From positions 10,192,001-10,256,000 of the forward strand of contig NZ_JAPNKC010000001.1 in assembly GCF_026626705.1 (NCBI RefSeq): a stretch of 64,000 nucleotides of DNA, in the 5' to 3' direction. Positions 8,657 to 17,884 of the stretch are shown piece after piece. Each line of letters begins with the position of its first letter. Within the stretch, counting starts at the first letter, position 1. The position numbers and the translations under genes were made by a program. The notes beneath the pieces were generated by a model that saw nothing but the letters and a program-made list of their open reading frames with translations, was not told the DNA's origin and searched no databases. This DNA comes from Pyxidicoccus sp. MSG2. GTDB lineage: Bacteria; Myxococcota; Myxococcia; Myxococcales; Myxococcaceae.

Positions 8657-9658
8657 ATGGCTAGAGCCCCTGAAGGGCCAGTGCCGGTGGTGGTGATGGG
8701 GCTGGGGTTCATCGGGCAGGAGATTGCCAGGGCCGCGATGTCGTCTCCCGAGGTGGAGCTCATCGGCGCCGTGGACACGCAGCCTTCGCTGGTGGGGAGT
8801 GCCCTGGGAGACGTGCTGGGCGGGCCCGCGCCTCGCGTGAAGGTGGTGGACTCGCTGGAGAAGGCGGTGGCGAAGCGCAAGGGCGTGGTGCTGTTGCACG
8901 CCACCGGCTCCAGGCTGCCGCAGGTGATGGAGCAGATTCTGGCGGCGCTGAAGCTGGGCCTGCCGGTGGCCAGCACCTGCGAGGAGCTGGCCTTCCCGTA
9001 CCTCAAGTACCCGGAGCTGGCGGACAAGCTGGAGCAGGCCGCGCAGAAGGCGGGCGTGGCGGTGGTGGGCACCGGCGTCAATCCCGGCTTCGTGCTGGAC
9101 AGGCTGGTGGCCATCGCCGGCCAGGTGTGCGGGCCGGTGCGCCGCGCCACCGCGACGCGCGTGGTGGACGCACGCCTGCGGCGCGAGGCCCTGCAGCGCA
9201 AGGTGGGCGCGGGCCTGACGGAGGACGAGTTCTTCGAGCTGGTGGACAGCGAGCAGCTCGGCCACGTCGGCCTGGTGGAGTCCGCGGCGCTGGCGGCCCT
9301 GGGACTCGGGCTGGATTGCGACGACTACGAAGAAGAAGTAGCCCCCGTGTTCGCCGAGGAGGACATCACCGGCGGCGCATTCCCGGTGAAGAAGGGGCGG
9401 GTGGCGGGCATGTTCCAGTCCGTGGTGGGTTTGGAGGAGGGGCAGGAGCGGGTACGGCTGGAGCTGACCATTGCCGTCGGGGCAGATGACCCGAAGGACC
9501 GCATCGAAATCGACGCGGACCCGAAGCTGGTGTTGGAAATCCCGGGGGGAGTGGCGGGCGACCGGGCCACCGCGAATGCGCTGGTGAATGCCGCGCCACG
9601 CTTGACGGCCGCCGAAGCAGGGCTCCTCACGGTGCTCGAGCTTCCGGCCGGACGTTAG
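8657..9658 (+). CDS. NAD(P)-dependent reductase of the dihydrodipicolinate reductase / 2,4-diaminopentanoate dehydrogenase type
   Basis: The 333-residue product has an N-terminal Rossmann fold with GLGFIGQEIARAA (about residues 16-28) and a central VLLHATGSRLP segment. A VVGTGVNPGFVLD motif is typical of DapB-like and diaminopentanoate dehydrogenase-like enzymes, which are longer than the roughly 270-residue DapB. This argues for a dehydrogenase of unknown substrate rather than the lysine-pathway enzyme. A ribosome site (GGAG) precedes the ATG. The gene is followed after 15 bp by the hot-dog dehydratase pair, so it may be transcribed with them. Confidence 0.75.
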   Translation: MARAPEGPVPVVVMGLGFIGQEIARAAMSSPEVELIGAVDTQPSLVGSALGDVLGGPAPRVKVVDSLEKAVAKRKGVVLLHATGSRLPQVMEQILAALKLGLPVASTCEELAFPYLKYPELADKLEQAAQKAGVAVVGTGVNPGFVLDRLVAIAGQVCGPVRRATATRVVDARLRREALQRKVGAGLTEDEFFELVDSEQLGHVGLVESAALAALGLGLDCDDYEEEVAPVFAEEDITGGAFPVKKGRVAGMFQSVVGLEEGQERVRLELTIAVGADDPKDRIEIDADPKLVLEIPGGVAGDRATANALVNAAPRLTAAEAGLLTVLELPAGR

Positions 9659-9673
9659 AGTCAGGAGAGGGAA

Positions 9674-10123
9674 ATGCTGGACAAGAACGCGATTGGCCGC
9701 GCCTCGCCGCCGACGCTCAACGAAGTCGAGAAGGGTGCCATCCGCCGCTTCGCGGAGGCCATCGGCGACTACAACCCCATCTACTACGACGAGGAGTACG
9801 CGCGGGCGTCCGGCTACCCCACCATCATCGCGCCCCCCACGTTCCCCGCGTCCTTCCACTCCGCGGCGGACCTGCGGGAGCTGCTGGGCGTGGGCATCAA
9901 GAGCCTGCTGCACGCCGAGCAGGGCTTCGACTACGAGCGGCCCATCTTCGCGGGTGACCGCATCTACGTCTCCACCCGCGTGTCGGATGTGTTCGAGCGC
10001 CCCGGCATCTCCGGGCGCATGGACATCGCCGTCATCGAGGACGAGGGCCGTGACGAGGAGGGCAATCTCGTGTTCCGCGCCCGCCGGACGCTGGTGGTCC
10101 GCGCCACCAAGGAGACCCCGTGA
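9674..10123 (+). CDS. MaoC/hot-dog protein, HadA-like dehydratase subunit
   Basis: The protein has 149 residues with the N-terminal MaoC-like (FAS1-type dehydratase) fold. The segment AIGDYNPIYYDEEYA aligns with the hydratase-2 motif D-x-N-P-x-H, but the catalytic His is Tyr. This is the pattern expected of a non-catalytic HadA-like partner of a (3R)-hydroxyacyl dehydratase heterodimer. It overlaps the next gene by four bases (GTGATG context), supporting stoichiometric production of the two subunits. The substrate is probably an acyl-CoA or acyl-ACP, judging from family and from the acyl-CoA dehydrogenase gene downstream. Confidence 0.83.
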   Translation: MLDKNAIGRASPPTLNEVEKGAIRRFAEAIGDYNPIYYDEEYARASGYPTIIAPPTFPASFHSAADLRELLGVGIKSLLHAEQGFDYERPIFAGDRIYVSTRVSDVFERPGISGRMDIAVIEDEGRDEEGNLVFRARRTLVVRATKETP

Positions 10124-10788
10124 TGCCCGCGCGCAAGCTGTACTTCGAGTCCATCCGCGTAGGCGACGAGCTGCCGGCCCTGGCCAAGGCCCCCGTCGAC
10201 CGCGTGCAGCTGTCCCGCTATGCCGGCGCCTCCGGTGACTACAACCCCGTCCACGTGGACGAGGTCTACGCCAAGAGCGTGGGCATGCCGAGCGTCTACG
10301 CTCCCGGCATGCTCGTGATGGGCATGCTCGGCCAGCTCATCAGCGACTGGGCCCGCGGCGGCCAGATGCGGCGCTACAACGTGCGCTTCATCAAGATGGT
10401 GTGGCCGGGCGACACCGTCGTCTGCAAGGGCCGCGTCAGCGACAGGCACGGCACCGGCGGCCGCTACTTCGTCGAAATCGACCTCTGGGCGGAGAACCAG
10501 CGCGGCGAGCTGGTGATGAAGGGCACCTCGCAGATCCAGCTCTTCTTCTCCCTCGAGGACGAGAACCGGCAGCGCTCCGGCCAGGCCCCCATCGTCGTGG
10601 AAGTCCCCCGGGAGAGCCTGAGCACCGCCGCTCCGGCCGCCACCGCCGCCAGCGGCGAGGGCGCCCCCGAGGAGGGCGAGGAAGGGGACGAGCGCCGCAC
10701 CGGCGCCTCCTCCAAGAAGACCGCCCCCCGGGAGAAGCCCGCCGCCAAGACGGCGTCCCTTCCCGCCGCCAAGAAGGCGAAGAAGTAG
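10120..10788 (+). CDS. MaoC-family acyl dehydratase, HadB-like catalytic subunit with Ala/Lys-rich tail
   Basis: This 222-residue product is a hot-dog dehydratase with an intact hydratase-2 motif, ASGDYNPVHVDEVYA, keeping Asp, Asn and His. It is therefore the likely catalytic partner of the preceding subunit. After about residue 150 it continues into a low-complexity Ala/Glu/Lys tail ending in KKAKK, which is not part of the enzyme fold and resembles histone-H1-like tails common in myxobacterial proteins. The expected reaction is reversible dehydration of (3R)-hydroxyacyl thioesters. A 7-bp hairpin follows the stop. Confidence 0.85.
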   Translation: MMPARKLYFESIRVGDELPALAKAPVDRVQLSRYAGASGDYNPVHVDEVYAKSVGMPSVYAPGMLVMGMLGQLISDWARGGQMRRYNVRFIKMVWPGDTVVCKGRVSDRHGTGGRYFVEIDLWAENQRGELVMKGTSQIQLFFSLEDENRQRSGQAPIVVEVPRESLSTAAPAATAASGEGAPEEGEEGDERRTGASSKKTAPREKPAAKTASLPAAKKAKK

Positions 10789-10809
10789 GCACTTTCCCGC
10801 GCGCTTGAC

Positions 10810-10827
10810 GGGCGGTTCTGACCGCCC
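10810..10827 (+). terminator. GC-rich hairpin downstream of the dehydratase pair
   Basis: GGGCGGT at 10810-10816 pairs perfectly with ACCGCCC at 10821-10827 across a TCTG loop. There is no following T tract, so it is at best a weak intrinsic terminator or an mRNA 3'-end stabiliser. Confidence 0.35.
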
Positions 10828-10851
10828 CTCAACGCGCAGTGTCATTCAGGG

Positions 10852-10880
10852 TTGACTCAAAAATCAGTCGCCGCCACACT
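10852..10880 (+). promoter_or_regulatory. Weak candidate promoter of the acyl-CoA dehydrogenase gene
   Basis: TTGACT at 10852-10857 matches the -35 consensus at five of six positions. At 17-bp spacing the -10 would be CACACT (10875-10880), a poor match. It is kept because it is the only -35-like element between the dehydratase hairpin and the next gene. Confidence 0.25.
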
Positions 10881-10956
10881 TCCTGCGTCTTACCTGGGCC
10901 ACTGACCCCTTTGCCCTCCTGGAGGGCAGGCAGTGAGCCGTCACGCAGGAGTGGCC

Positions 10957-12801
<1,845 letters not shown>

Positions 12802-12837
12802 GTCACCGCCCCTTCACGAGGGGCGCCTGAAACACCT

Positions 12838-12879
12838 GAGGCCACCCGGGCTCCTTCGCCTGGGTGGCCTCTGTGTTTT
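12838..12879 (+). terminator. Intrinsic terminator between convergent genes
   Basis: GAGGCCACCC at 12838-12847 pairs perfectly with GGGTGGCCTC at 12862-12871, with possible extra pairing in the loop, followed by TGTGTTTT. It lies 36 bp after the acyl-CoA dehydrogenase stop and 27 bp before the stop of the convergent ExbD/TolR-type gene. Confidence 0.8.
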
Positions 12880-12906
12880 CCAGGCGGGCCCGAGGGCTTC
12901 CGGGCG

Positions 12907-13356
12907 CTAGTCGCCCTCGCGCACGCCGATGGCGAGCTGGCCGAGGCCGGCCTTCTTCGCCAGCTCCATCACCTGCACCACGGTGCCGTGGGAGACGCCC
13001 TCGTCCGCCTGGACGATGACGACGGTGTCCGGGTCCTTGAGCTTCGCGTCGTCGAACGTCTTGCGCAGCTCCTCCTCGGAGACGACGTTGCCGGCGAGCA
13101 CGTAGCGCCCGTCGGCGAGCACCGCCACGGACAAATCGGTGCTGCGCGCGGTGACGTCCGCGGCGCCGCCCTTGGGCAGGTTCACCTTCAGGCCGGCCTT
13201 GGCGCCGCCGCCGGGCCCCTGCTGGACGATGACGGAGCTGGTCACCATGAAGATGATGAGCAGCACCAGGAAGATGTCGGTGAGGGGGGTGATGTTGATT
13301 TCGGCGAAGACGCCCTCTTCGCCCTCGTTGTCCCCCGGAGTCTTTCCCATGGCCAT
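12907..13356 (-). CDS. ExbD/TolR-family biopolymer transport protein
   Basis: The 149-residue protein has a short cytoplasmic N-terminus, then INITPLTDIFLVLLIIFMV, the signature helix of ExbD/TolR with its proton-pathway Asp, and a periplasmic domain of about 95 residues. With the ExbB/TolQ-type protein encoded just upstream it should form an inner-membrane proton channel that energises an outer-membrane or envelope process. GGAGGA lies eight bases before the ATG at 13356. No TonB or TolA gene is adjacent, so the powered partner is unknown. Confidence 0.93.
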   Translation of the reverse strand: MAMGKTPGDNEGEEGVFAEINITPLTDIFLVLLIIFMVTSSVIVQQGPGGGAKAGLKVNLPKGGAADVTARSTDLSVAVLADGRYVLAGNVVSEEELRKTFDDAKLKDPDTVVIVQADEGVSHGTVVQVMELAKKAGLGQLAIGVREGD

Positions 13357-13374
13357 GGTGGGTGTCCTCCGGGC

Positions 13375-14103
13375 CTACGCGAGCTTCGGGTCCGGGCGCG
13401 GCACGGCGGGCGGCTGGGACTCACGATTGGGGGCCGGCTCGGGGGGCAGGGGGGCGCCCGAGGCGCGCTCCTTGAGCAGCTCCACGAACTCGTCGCCCAG
13501 CAGGCGCAGCTCCACCAGCACGCGCGACAGGCGGGCCTGGAAGTAGTTGTAGAAGAACATGGCCTGCACCGCGACGAGGATGCCCACCGCGGTGGCGACG
13601 AGCGCCTCGGAGATGCCCGTCATCACGGCCGCGCTGCCGCCGGTGCCGCCGGCCTCCACGTCCAGGCCCAGGTCCTTGAAGGAACGCATGATGCCCGCCA
13701 CGGTGCCGAACAGGCCGACGAAGGGGGTGATCGAGCCGATGGTGGCCAGCATCCACAGGTTGCGGCGCAGCTTCAGTCCCACCTGGGCGCGCTCGCGCTC
13801 CACGGCCGCCTCCACGCCGGCGCCCCCAGTGGTGCGGGAGCGCTCCATGCGGTCGAAGCCGGCGAGGAAGATGTCGGCGGCCACCGAGTCCGAGCGCTCG
13901 GCGGCGGTGCGGGCCGCGACCACGTCGCCGCGCAGCAGGTGCTTGTTCACCGCCTCGCCCAGGGTGCGGGAGCGCTCGCTCACCCCCCATAGGGCGATGA
14001 GCCGCTCCACGGCGACGACCAGCGCGATGACGGAGGCCAGCAGCAACAGGGCGAGGGTGACGCCGCCCAGGCGAAGGTAATGGAGGATGTCGTTCAGGCT
14101 CAT
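13375..14103 (-). CDS. MotA/TolQ/ExbB-family proton channel protein
   Basis: With the ATG at 14103 the product has 242 residues and three hydrophobic helices (about residues 13-34, 112-137 and 156-183). The conserved family region reads TIGSITPFVGLFGTVAGIMRSF. The frame stays open to 14235, but the extra 44 residues are basic and atypical and the family starts naturally with MSLNDILHYLRLGG, so the shorter start is preferred. It lies 18 bp upstream of the ExbD/TolR-type gene and the two are presumably co-transcribed. A Pro-rich C-terminal tail ends the protein. Confidence 0.9.
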   Translation of the reverse strand: MSLNDILHYLRLGGVTLALLLLASVIALVVAVERLIALWGVSERSRTLGEAVNKHLLRGDVVAARTAAERSDSVAADIFLAGFDRMERSRTTGGAGVEAAVERERAQVGLKLRRNLWMLATIGSITPFVGLFGTVAGIMRSFKDLGLDVEAGGTGGSAAVMTGISEALVATAVGILVAVQAMFFYNYFQARLSRVLVELRLLGDEFVELLKERASGAPLPPEPAPNRESQPPAVPRPDPKLA

Positions 14104-14146
14104 TGGTGGGTGACCGGGCAGGGCGGCATGGCCCAGACTAGGAGAT

Positions 14147-14995
14147 ATGAACCGCGCAGCCGCCGCAATCTTCCTGGCAGTCCTCTGTTCCGCGTGCCCC
14201 AAGCGAATCGAGTTCGGTCCCGAGGGTGAACTCACCGACGCGAAGGTCGTCTACCAGCGCGTCCGCGAGAATCAGGACAACATCCTGTCCCTGGAGGGCG
14301 ACTCCAAGATGCGCGTCGAGTCCCCGCAGGGCAGCGGCACCCTGAGCATGTTCGTCTCCGTCACCCGGCCGGCCATGCTGCACCTGGAGACGTTCGACTT
14401 CTTCAACCGCCCGCTCGCCTCCCTGGTGTCGGACGGGAATGGCTTTGGCCTGTATCAGACGGAGACCAACACCTACTTCCAGGGGCCCGCGAGCCCGGAG
14501 AACGTGTCGCGCTTCCTGCCGGTGGTGCTGCCCAACCAGGAACTGGTGGCCATCATGCTCGGCCAGGTGCCCCTCATCCCCCCGGAGCGGATGACGTTGG
14601 CGCTGGACCGCAAGGAAGGTGTCTACGTGTTGACGCTCCACAGCGGGCCCGCCACCCAGGTACTCCACGTGCACACCAAATACCTGCGCGTGATGAAGAG
14701 CCAGGTGCGGGGCGTCCCCGGGTACGACCTGGGCTTCGACGACTTCCAGGAGAAGGGCGCCCTCATCTTCCCCGGCAAGGTGGAGCTGGTGGCCGAGCAG
14801 GCGAAGACGCAGCTGCAGTTGCGCTACCAGCAGATCTCCCTCAACGGGCGGCCGGACCTCACGCTCTACGAGCTGCTCCCCCCGGAGGGGGCCAAGGTGG
14901 TGGAGGTGGACGAGCGCGGCCGGGAGCTGCCGGCCGGGGCACCCTCGCAGCCCCCCAGCTCGACCGAGCCCGCACCGGCGGTGCCGGGTTCCTGA
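14147..14995 (+). CDS. DUF4292-type lipoprotein (LolB-like fold)
   Basis: The 282-residue product begins with a lipoprotein signal ending CSAC (Cys about residue 17). It shows the DUF4292 pattern: an N-terminal helix, then beta strands such as GTLSMFVSVTRPAMLHLETFDFF and FGLYQTETNTYFQGP. These proteins resemble LolB and outer-membrane lipid-carrier folds, although direct function is not established. The last 40 residues are Pro/Ser-rich. It is divergent from the TolQ-type gene, with only 43 bp between the two starts, so their promoters must overlap or lie within coding DNA. Confidence 0.78.
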   Translation: MNRAAAAIFLAVLCSACPKRIEFGPEGELTDAKVVYQRVRENQDNILSLEGDSKMRVESPQGSGTLSMFVSVTRPAMLHLETFDFFNRPLASLVSDGNGFGLYQTETNTYFQGPASPENVSRFLPVVLPNQELVAIMLGQVPLIPPERMTLALDRKEGVYVLTLHSGPATQVLHVHTKYLRVMKSQVRGVPGYDLGFDDFQEKGALIFPGKVELVAEQAKTQLQLRYQQISLNGRPDLTLYELLPPEGAKVVEVDERGRELPAGAPSQPPSSTEPAPAVPGS

Positions 14996-15056
14996 CCGGG
15001 CAGGCGCGGAAGAAGGGGCGCTGACCGCCGAGTCGATCTAGAGTGCTCCCCACGAC

Positions 15057-15833
15057 ATGGCACAGATCAAGCTCGGAGAACTGCTGATCAAGGCGAATGT
15101 GCTCCAGGAGAGCCAGCTCAAGGCCGCGCTCGCCGAACAGGCGAAGTGGGGCGGAAAGCTGGGCGAAATCCTGGTCAGGATGAGCCTCGTCTCCGAGGAC
15201 ATCCTGGTGCGCGCGCTGTCCAAGCAGCTCGGCATGCCGGCGGTGAACCTGGACGCGGTGCAGATGGTGCCGCCGCACGTCAAGGCGAAGATTTCCTCGC
15301 AGACGGCGCGCGACTTCTCGGTGCTGCCGCTCCAGCTTCGCGACGACGGCAAGACGCTGGTGGTGGCGATGTCCGACCCGCTCAACGTGCGGATGCTGGA
15401 CGAGCTGCGCGCCGTCACCAAGTGCCGCATCGTCCCCAACGTGGCGGGCCGCAGCTCCATCGCCCGGGCCTTCCAGCGCATCTACGAGGAGAACGCGGAG
15501 CTGGAGGACGCGGACACCAACTTCAAGGTGGTGGACGCCCAGGGCCGCACGGTGGTGAAGAACCTGAAGGACCTGGACCCGGCAGCGGCCGCCGTGGCCG
15601 CTGCTCCCGCGGCCCGTCCGCCGCCTCCTCCACCCGCGCCCGCCGCCACGCGCCCGAGCACGGAGACGCCCGCGGTGCGCCCGGCCGCTCCCAGCGGCAG
15701 CCCCGCGGAGCTGCTGCGCAGCGTGGAGGACGTGCAGCGCAAGGAGGTCGCCGCCCTCAAGGCGATGGTGGAGTTGCTCATCGAGAAGGGCGTCTTCTCG
15801 CGCGAGGAGTACCTCGCCAAGGTCAAGCGGTAG
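15057..15833 (+). CDS. Stand-alone MshEN (T2SSE N-terminal) domain protein
   Basis: The 258-residue protein has no ATPase domain. Residues 5-28 and 34-57 are two 24-residue copies of the MshEN pattern (xLGxxLxxxxxLxxxxLxxxLxxQ), separated by exactly five residues (AKWGG). This is the arrangement of the c-di-GMP-binding MshEN domain of type II secretion and type IV pilus ATPases. Lys replaces the usual Arg at the first position of both motifs. The rest of the T2SSE_N fold continues to about residue 150, then a Pro/Ala linker and a short C-terminal helical segment (VEDVQRKEVAALKAMVELL). It may be a c-di-GMP-responsive regulator. Confidence 0.82.
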   Translation: MAQIKLGELLIKANVLQESQLKAALAEQAKWGGKLGEILVRMSLVSEDILVRALSKQLGMPAVNLDAVQMVPPHVKAKISSQTARDFSVLPLQLRDDGKTLVVAMSDPLNVRMLDELRAVTKCRIVPNVAGRSSIARAFQRIYEENAELEDADTNFKVVDAQGRTVVKNLKDLDPAAAAVAAAPAARPPPPPPAPAATRPSTETPAVRPAAPSGSPAELLRSVEDVQRKEVAALKAMVELLIEKGVFSREEYLAKVKR

Positions 15834-15842
15834 CCCCTGCCC

Positions 15843-16859
15843 ATGCGCAAGAAGATTGGTGAGCTGCTCATCGAGGCGGGTGTGGTGACGGAGGAGCAGG
15901 TCCGGGTTGCGCTCGGCCGCCGTGGTGCCCCGGGGCATCAGCGGCTGGGCGAGGTGCTCGTGGCCCAGGGGCTGTGCACGCCCGCGGACATCGCCCGTGC
16001 CCTGGCCGCACAGACCGGCCTGCCGTTCGTGGAGCTGCCGGAGGACATCCCCCAGGCCGTCACCGGGCTGGTGTCCGTGGACTTCCAGGCCGAGCACCGC
16101 GTGGTGCCCTTCCGCGTGGAGGTGGAGGGGCGCAGCGAGCGCATCCACATCGCCGTGGAGGACCCGGGTGACCTGACGCTGGTGGACGAGCTGCGCTTCC
16201 AGCTCCGCAAGCAGGTGCGCGTCTTCGTCGTCTCCTCGGACGACCTGGACACCGCGCTGGCCCGCGCCCGCGGCGAGCCGCTGGACATCGTGGAGGCCGA
16301 GCCGCTGGACGAGGAGCCGGGCACGCCTCCGCCTCCGCCGGTGGGTACGGGTGCCTCCCTGGAGTGGGACTTCCCGGAGCCCCCGAAGCCCCCGAAGCCC
16401 GCCCCCCCGCCCGCGCCGAAGCCGGCGGCGGCCGCCCCCGCCCGGCCCACGTTGCGCGGCTCGCCGCCGCCTCCACCCGTGGCGACGCCGCCGCCCCCGC
16501 CAGGCGCGGACATGCTGGATGACCTGCTGGGCGTGGAGCCCGCCGCCCCGGCGAAGCCTCCGCCGCCTCCGCCCGCTGACGAGGCCGGGGCCGGGGGCAA
16601 GCCCCGAGTGCCGGTGGTGCTGTTCGGCGGCGCGGCGCAGGGCGCGAAACCCTCCATGGCCCTCACGCCGACGCCGCAGTTCTCGGACGAGGACCTGGCC
16701 GTCCTCGACGACATCGAGCGCATCTCCCGGGGTGAGGAGGCTTCGCTGGACACGGAGAAGGTGAAGCCCGCCCGCATGGTGGCGAGCCTCATCCGCCTGC
16801 TCATCCGCAAGGGCCTCATCCAGGAAGGGGAGTTCCTGGAGGAGCTGGCGAGGAAGTGA
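15843..16859 (+). CDS. Second MshEN-domain protein with long proline-rich linker
   Basis: The product has 338 residues. Motif I (KIGELLIEAGVVTEEQ) is relaxed, but motif II, RLGEVLVAQGLCTPADIARA and onwards, keeps the Arg and the terminal Gln of the MshEN consensus. The fold extends to about residue 150. It is followed by about 110 residues rich in Pro and Ala and a conserved-looking helical C-terminus (ARMVASLIRLLIRKGLIQEGEFLEEL) that resembles the end of the preceding protein. The pair is therefore probably a duplication. It starts ten bases after the previous stop and overlaps the following ABC ATPase gene by four bases. Confidence 0.8.
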   Translation: MRKKIGELLIEAGVVTEEQVRVALGRRGAPGHQRLGEVLVAQGLCTPADIARALAAQTGLPFVELPEDIPQAVTGLVSVDFQAEHRVVPFRVEVEGRSERIHIAVEDPGDLTLVDELRFQLRKQVRVFVVSSDDLDTALARARGEPLDIVEAEPLDEEPGTPPPPPVGTGASLEWDFPEPPKPPKPAPPPAPKPAAAAPARPTLRGSPPPPPVATPPPPPGADMLDDLLGVEPAAPAKPPPPPPADEAGAGGKPRVPVVLFGGAAQGAKPSMALTPTPQFSDEDLAVLDDIERISRGEEASLDTEKVKPARMVASLIRLLIRKGLIQEGEFLEELARK

Positions 16860-17884
16860 CGGCCGCCGCCCAGCGCCCCGACGCGGAGCGGCCCCTCCTG
16901 GACGTCCGCGGCCTCACCGCCGAGCTGTCCCTGGAGGAAGGCCCGGTGCGCGCGGTGGACGGCGTGTCCTTCTCCGTGCCCCCGGGCGGCACGCTCGGGG
17001 TGGTGGGGGAGAGTGGCTGCGGCAAGAGCCTCACCGCCCTGTCCGTGCTGGGGCTGGCGCCGAACCCGCCGGTGCGCGTGGTGGGGGGCGAGGTCCTCTT
17101 CCAGGGACGCGACTTGCTCAAGCTGCCCGAGGCCGAATTGCGCCGGGTGCGCGGCCACCACGCGGCCATGGTCTTCCAGGAGCCGATGACGTCGCTCAAC
17201 CCCGTCTTTACCGTGGGGGAGCAGATTGCCGAGGGCGTCCGGCTGCACCTGGGCGCCTCGCGCGCGAAGGCGCGTGAGCGGGCGGTGGAGATGCTGCGGC
17301 AGGTGGGCATCCCCGCGCCGGAGGAGCGCGTGGACGCGTACCCGCACCAGCTCTCCGGCGGCATGCGGCAGCGGGTGATGATTGCGATGGCGCTGGCGTG
17401 CGACCCCGCGCTGCTCATCGCCGACGAGCCCACCACCGCGCTGGACGTCACCATCCAGGCCCAGATTCTGGACCTGCTCAAGCGCCTCCAGGCCGAGCGC
17501 GGCATGGCGGTGATGTTGATTACGCACGACCTGGGCGTGGTGGCGGAGAGCTGCGACACCGTCGTGGTGATGTACGCGGGCCGCGTGGTGGAGCGCGCCC
17601 CGGTGCGCGAGCTGTTCTCCCGGCCGGCGCACCCGTACACCGCGGGCCTGTTGCGCTCCATTCCCTCGCTCCAGGTGGCGACGGGGGAGGGGGGCGCCGC
17701 CTCGCAGCGGAGGCTGCGGGCCATTCCCGGCATGGTGCCTTCGTTGCGGAAGCTGCCCTCCGGCTGCGCGTTTCGCGACAGGTGCGAGCGCGCGCTCGAA
17801 GTCTGCGCGCGCGTGGTGCCGCCGCTGGAGCCCAAGCGCGACGGGCAGCTCGCCGCCTGCCACAACCCGGTGCCCGCGCCATGA
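16856..17884 (+). CDS. Oligopeptide/dipeptide-type ABC transporter ATP-binding protein (OppD/DppD-like)
   Basis: The 342-residue ATPase has Walker A GESGCGKS, the Q loop MVFQEPMTSLNP, signature LSGGMRQR and Walker B LLIADEPTTALDVT. The C-terminal oligo-HPY region contains a Cys-containing SGCAFRDRCERALEVC motif. These are the hallmarks of the D-type subunit of Opp/Dpp/nickel importers at the inner membrane. The start is a GTG overlapping the previous stop. The partner ATPase follows with an ATGA overlap. No permease or substrate-binding protein gene is in the neighbourhood, so the membrane partner must be encoded elsewhere. Confidence 0.92.
   Translation: MTAAAQRPDAERPLLDVRGLTAELSLEEGPVRAVDGVSFSVPPGGTLGVVGESGCGKSLTALSVLGLAPNPPVRVVGGEVLFQGRDLLKLPEAELRRVRGHHAAMVFQEPMTSLNPVFTVGEQIAEGVRLHLGASRAKARERAVEMLRQVGIPAPEERVDAYPHQLSGGMRQRVMIAMALACDPALLIADEPTTALDVTIQAQILDLLKRLQAERGMAVMLITHDLGVVAESCDTVVVMYAGRVVERAPVRELFSRPAHPYTAGLLRSIPSLQVATGEGGAASQRRLRAIPGMVPSLRKLPSGCAFRDRCERALEVCARVVPPLEPKRDGQLAACHNPVPAP

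Noticed and set aside
15057..16859. Parts of a type II secretion ATPase
   Set aside because: Only the N-terminal domain is present in both proteins, with no Walker motifs and no other secretion genes nearby.
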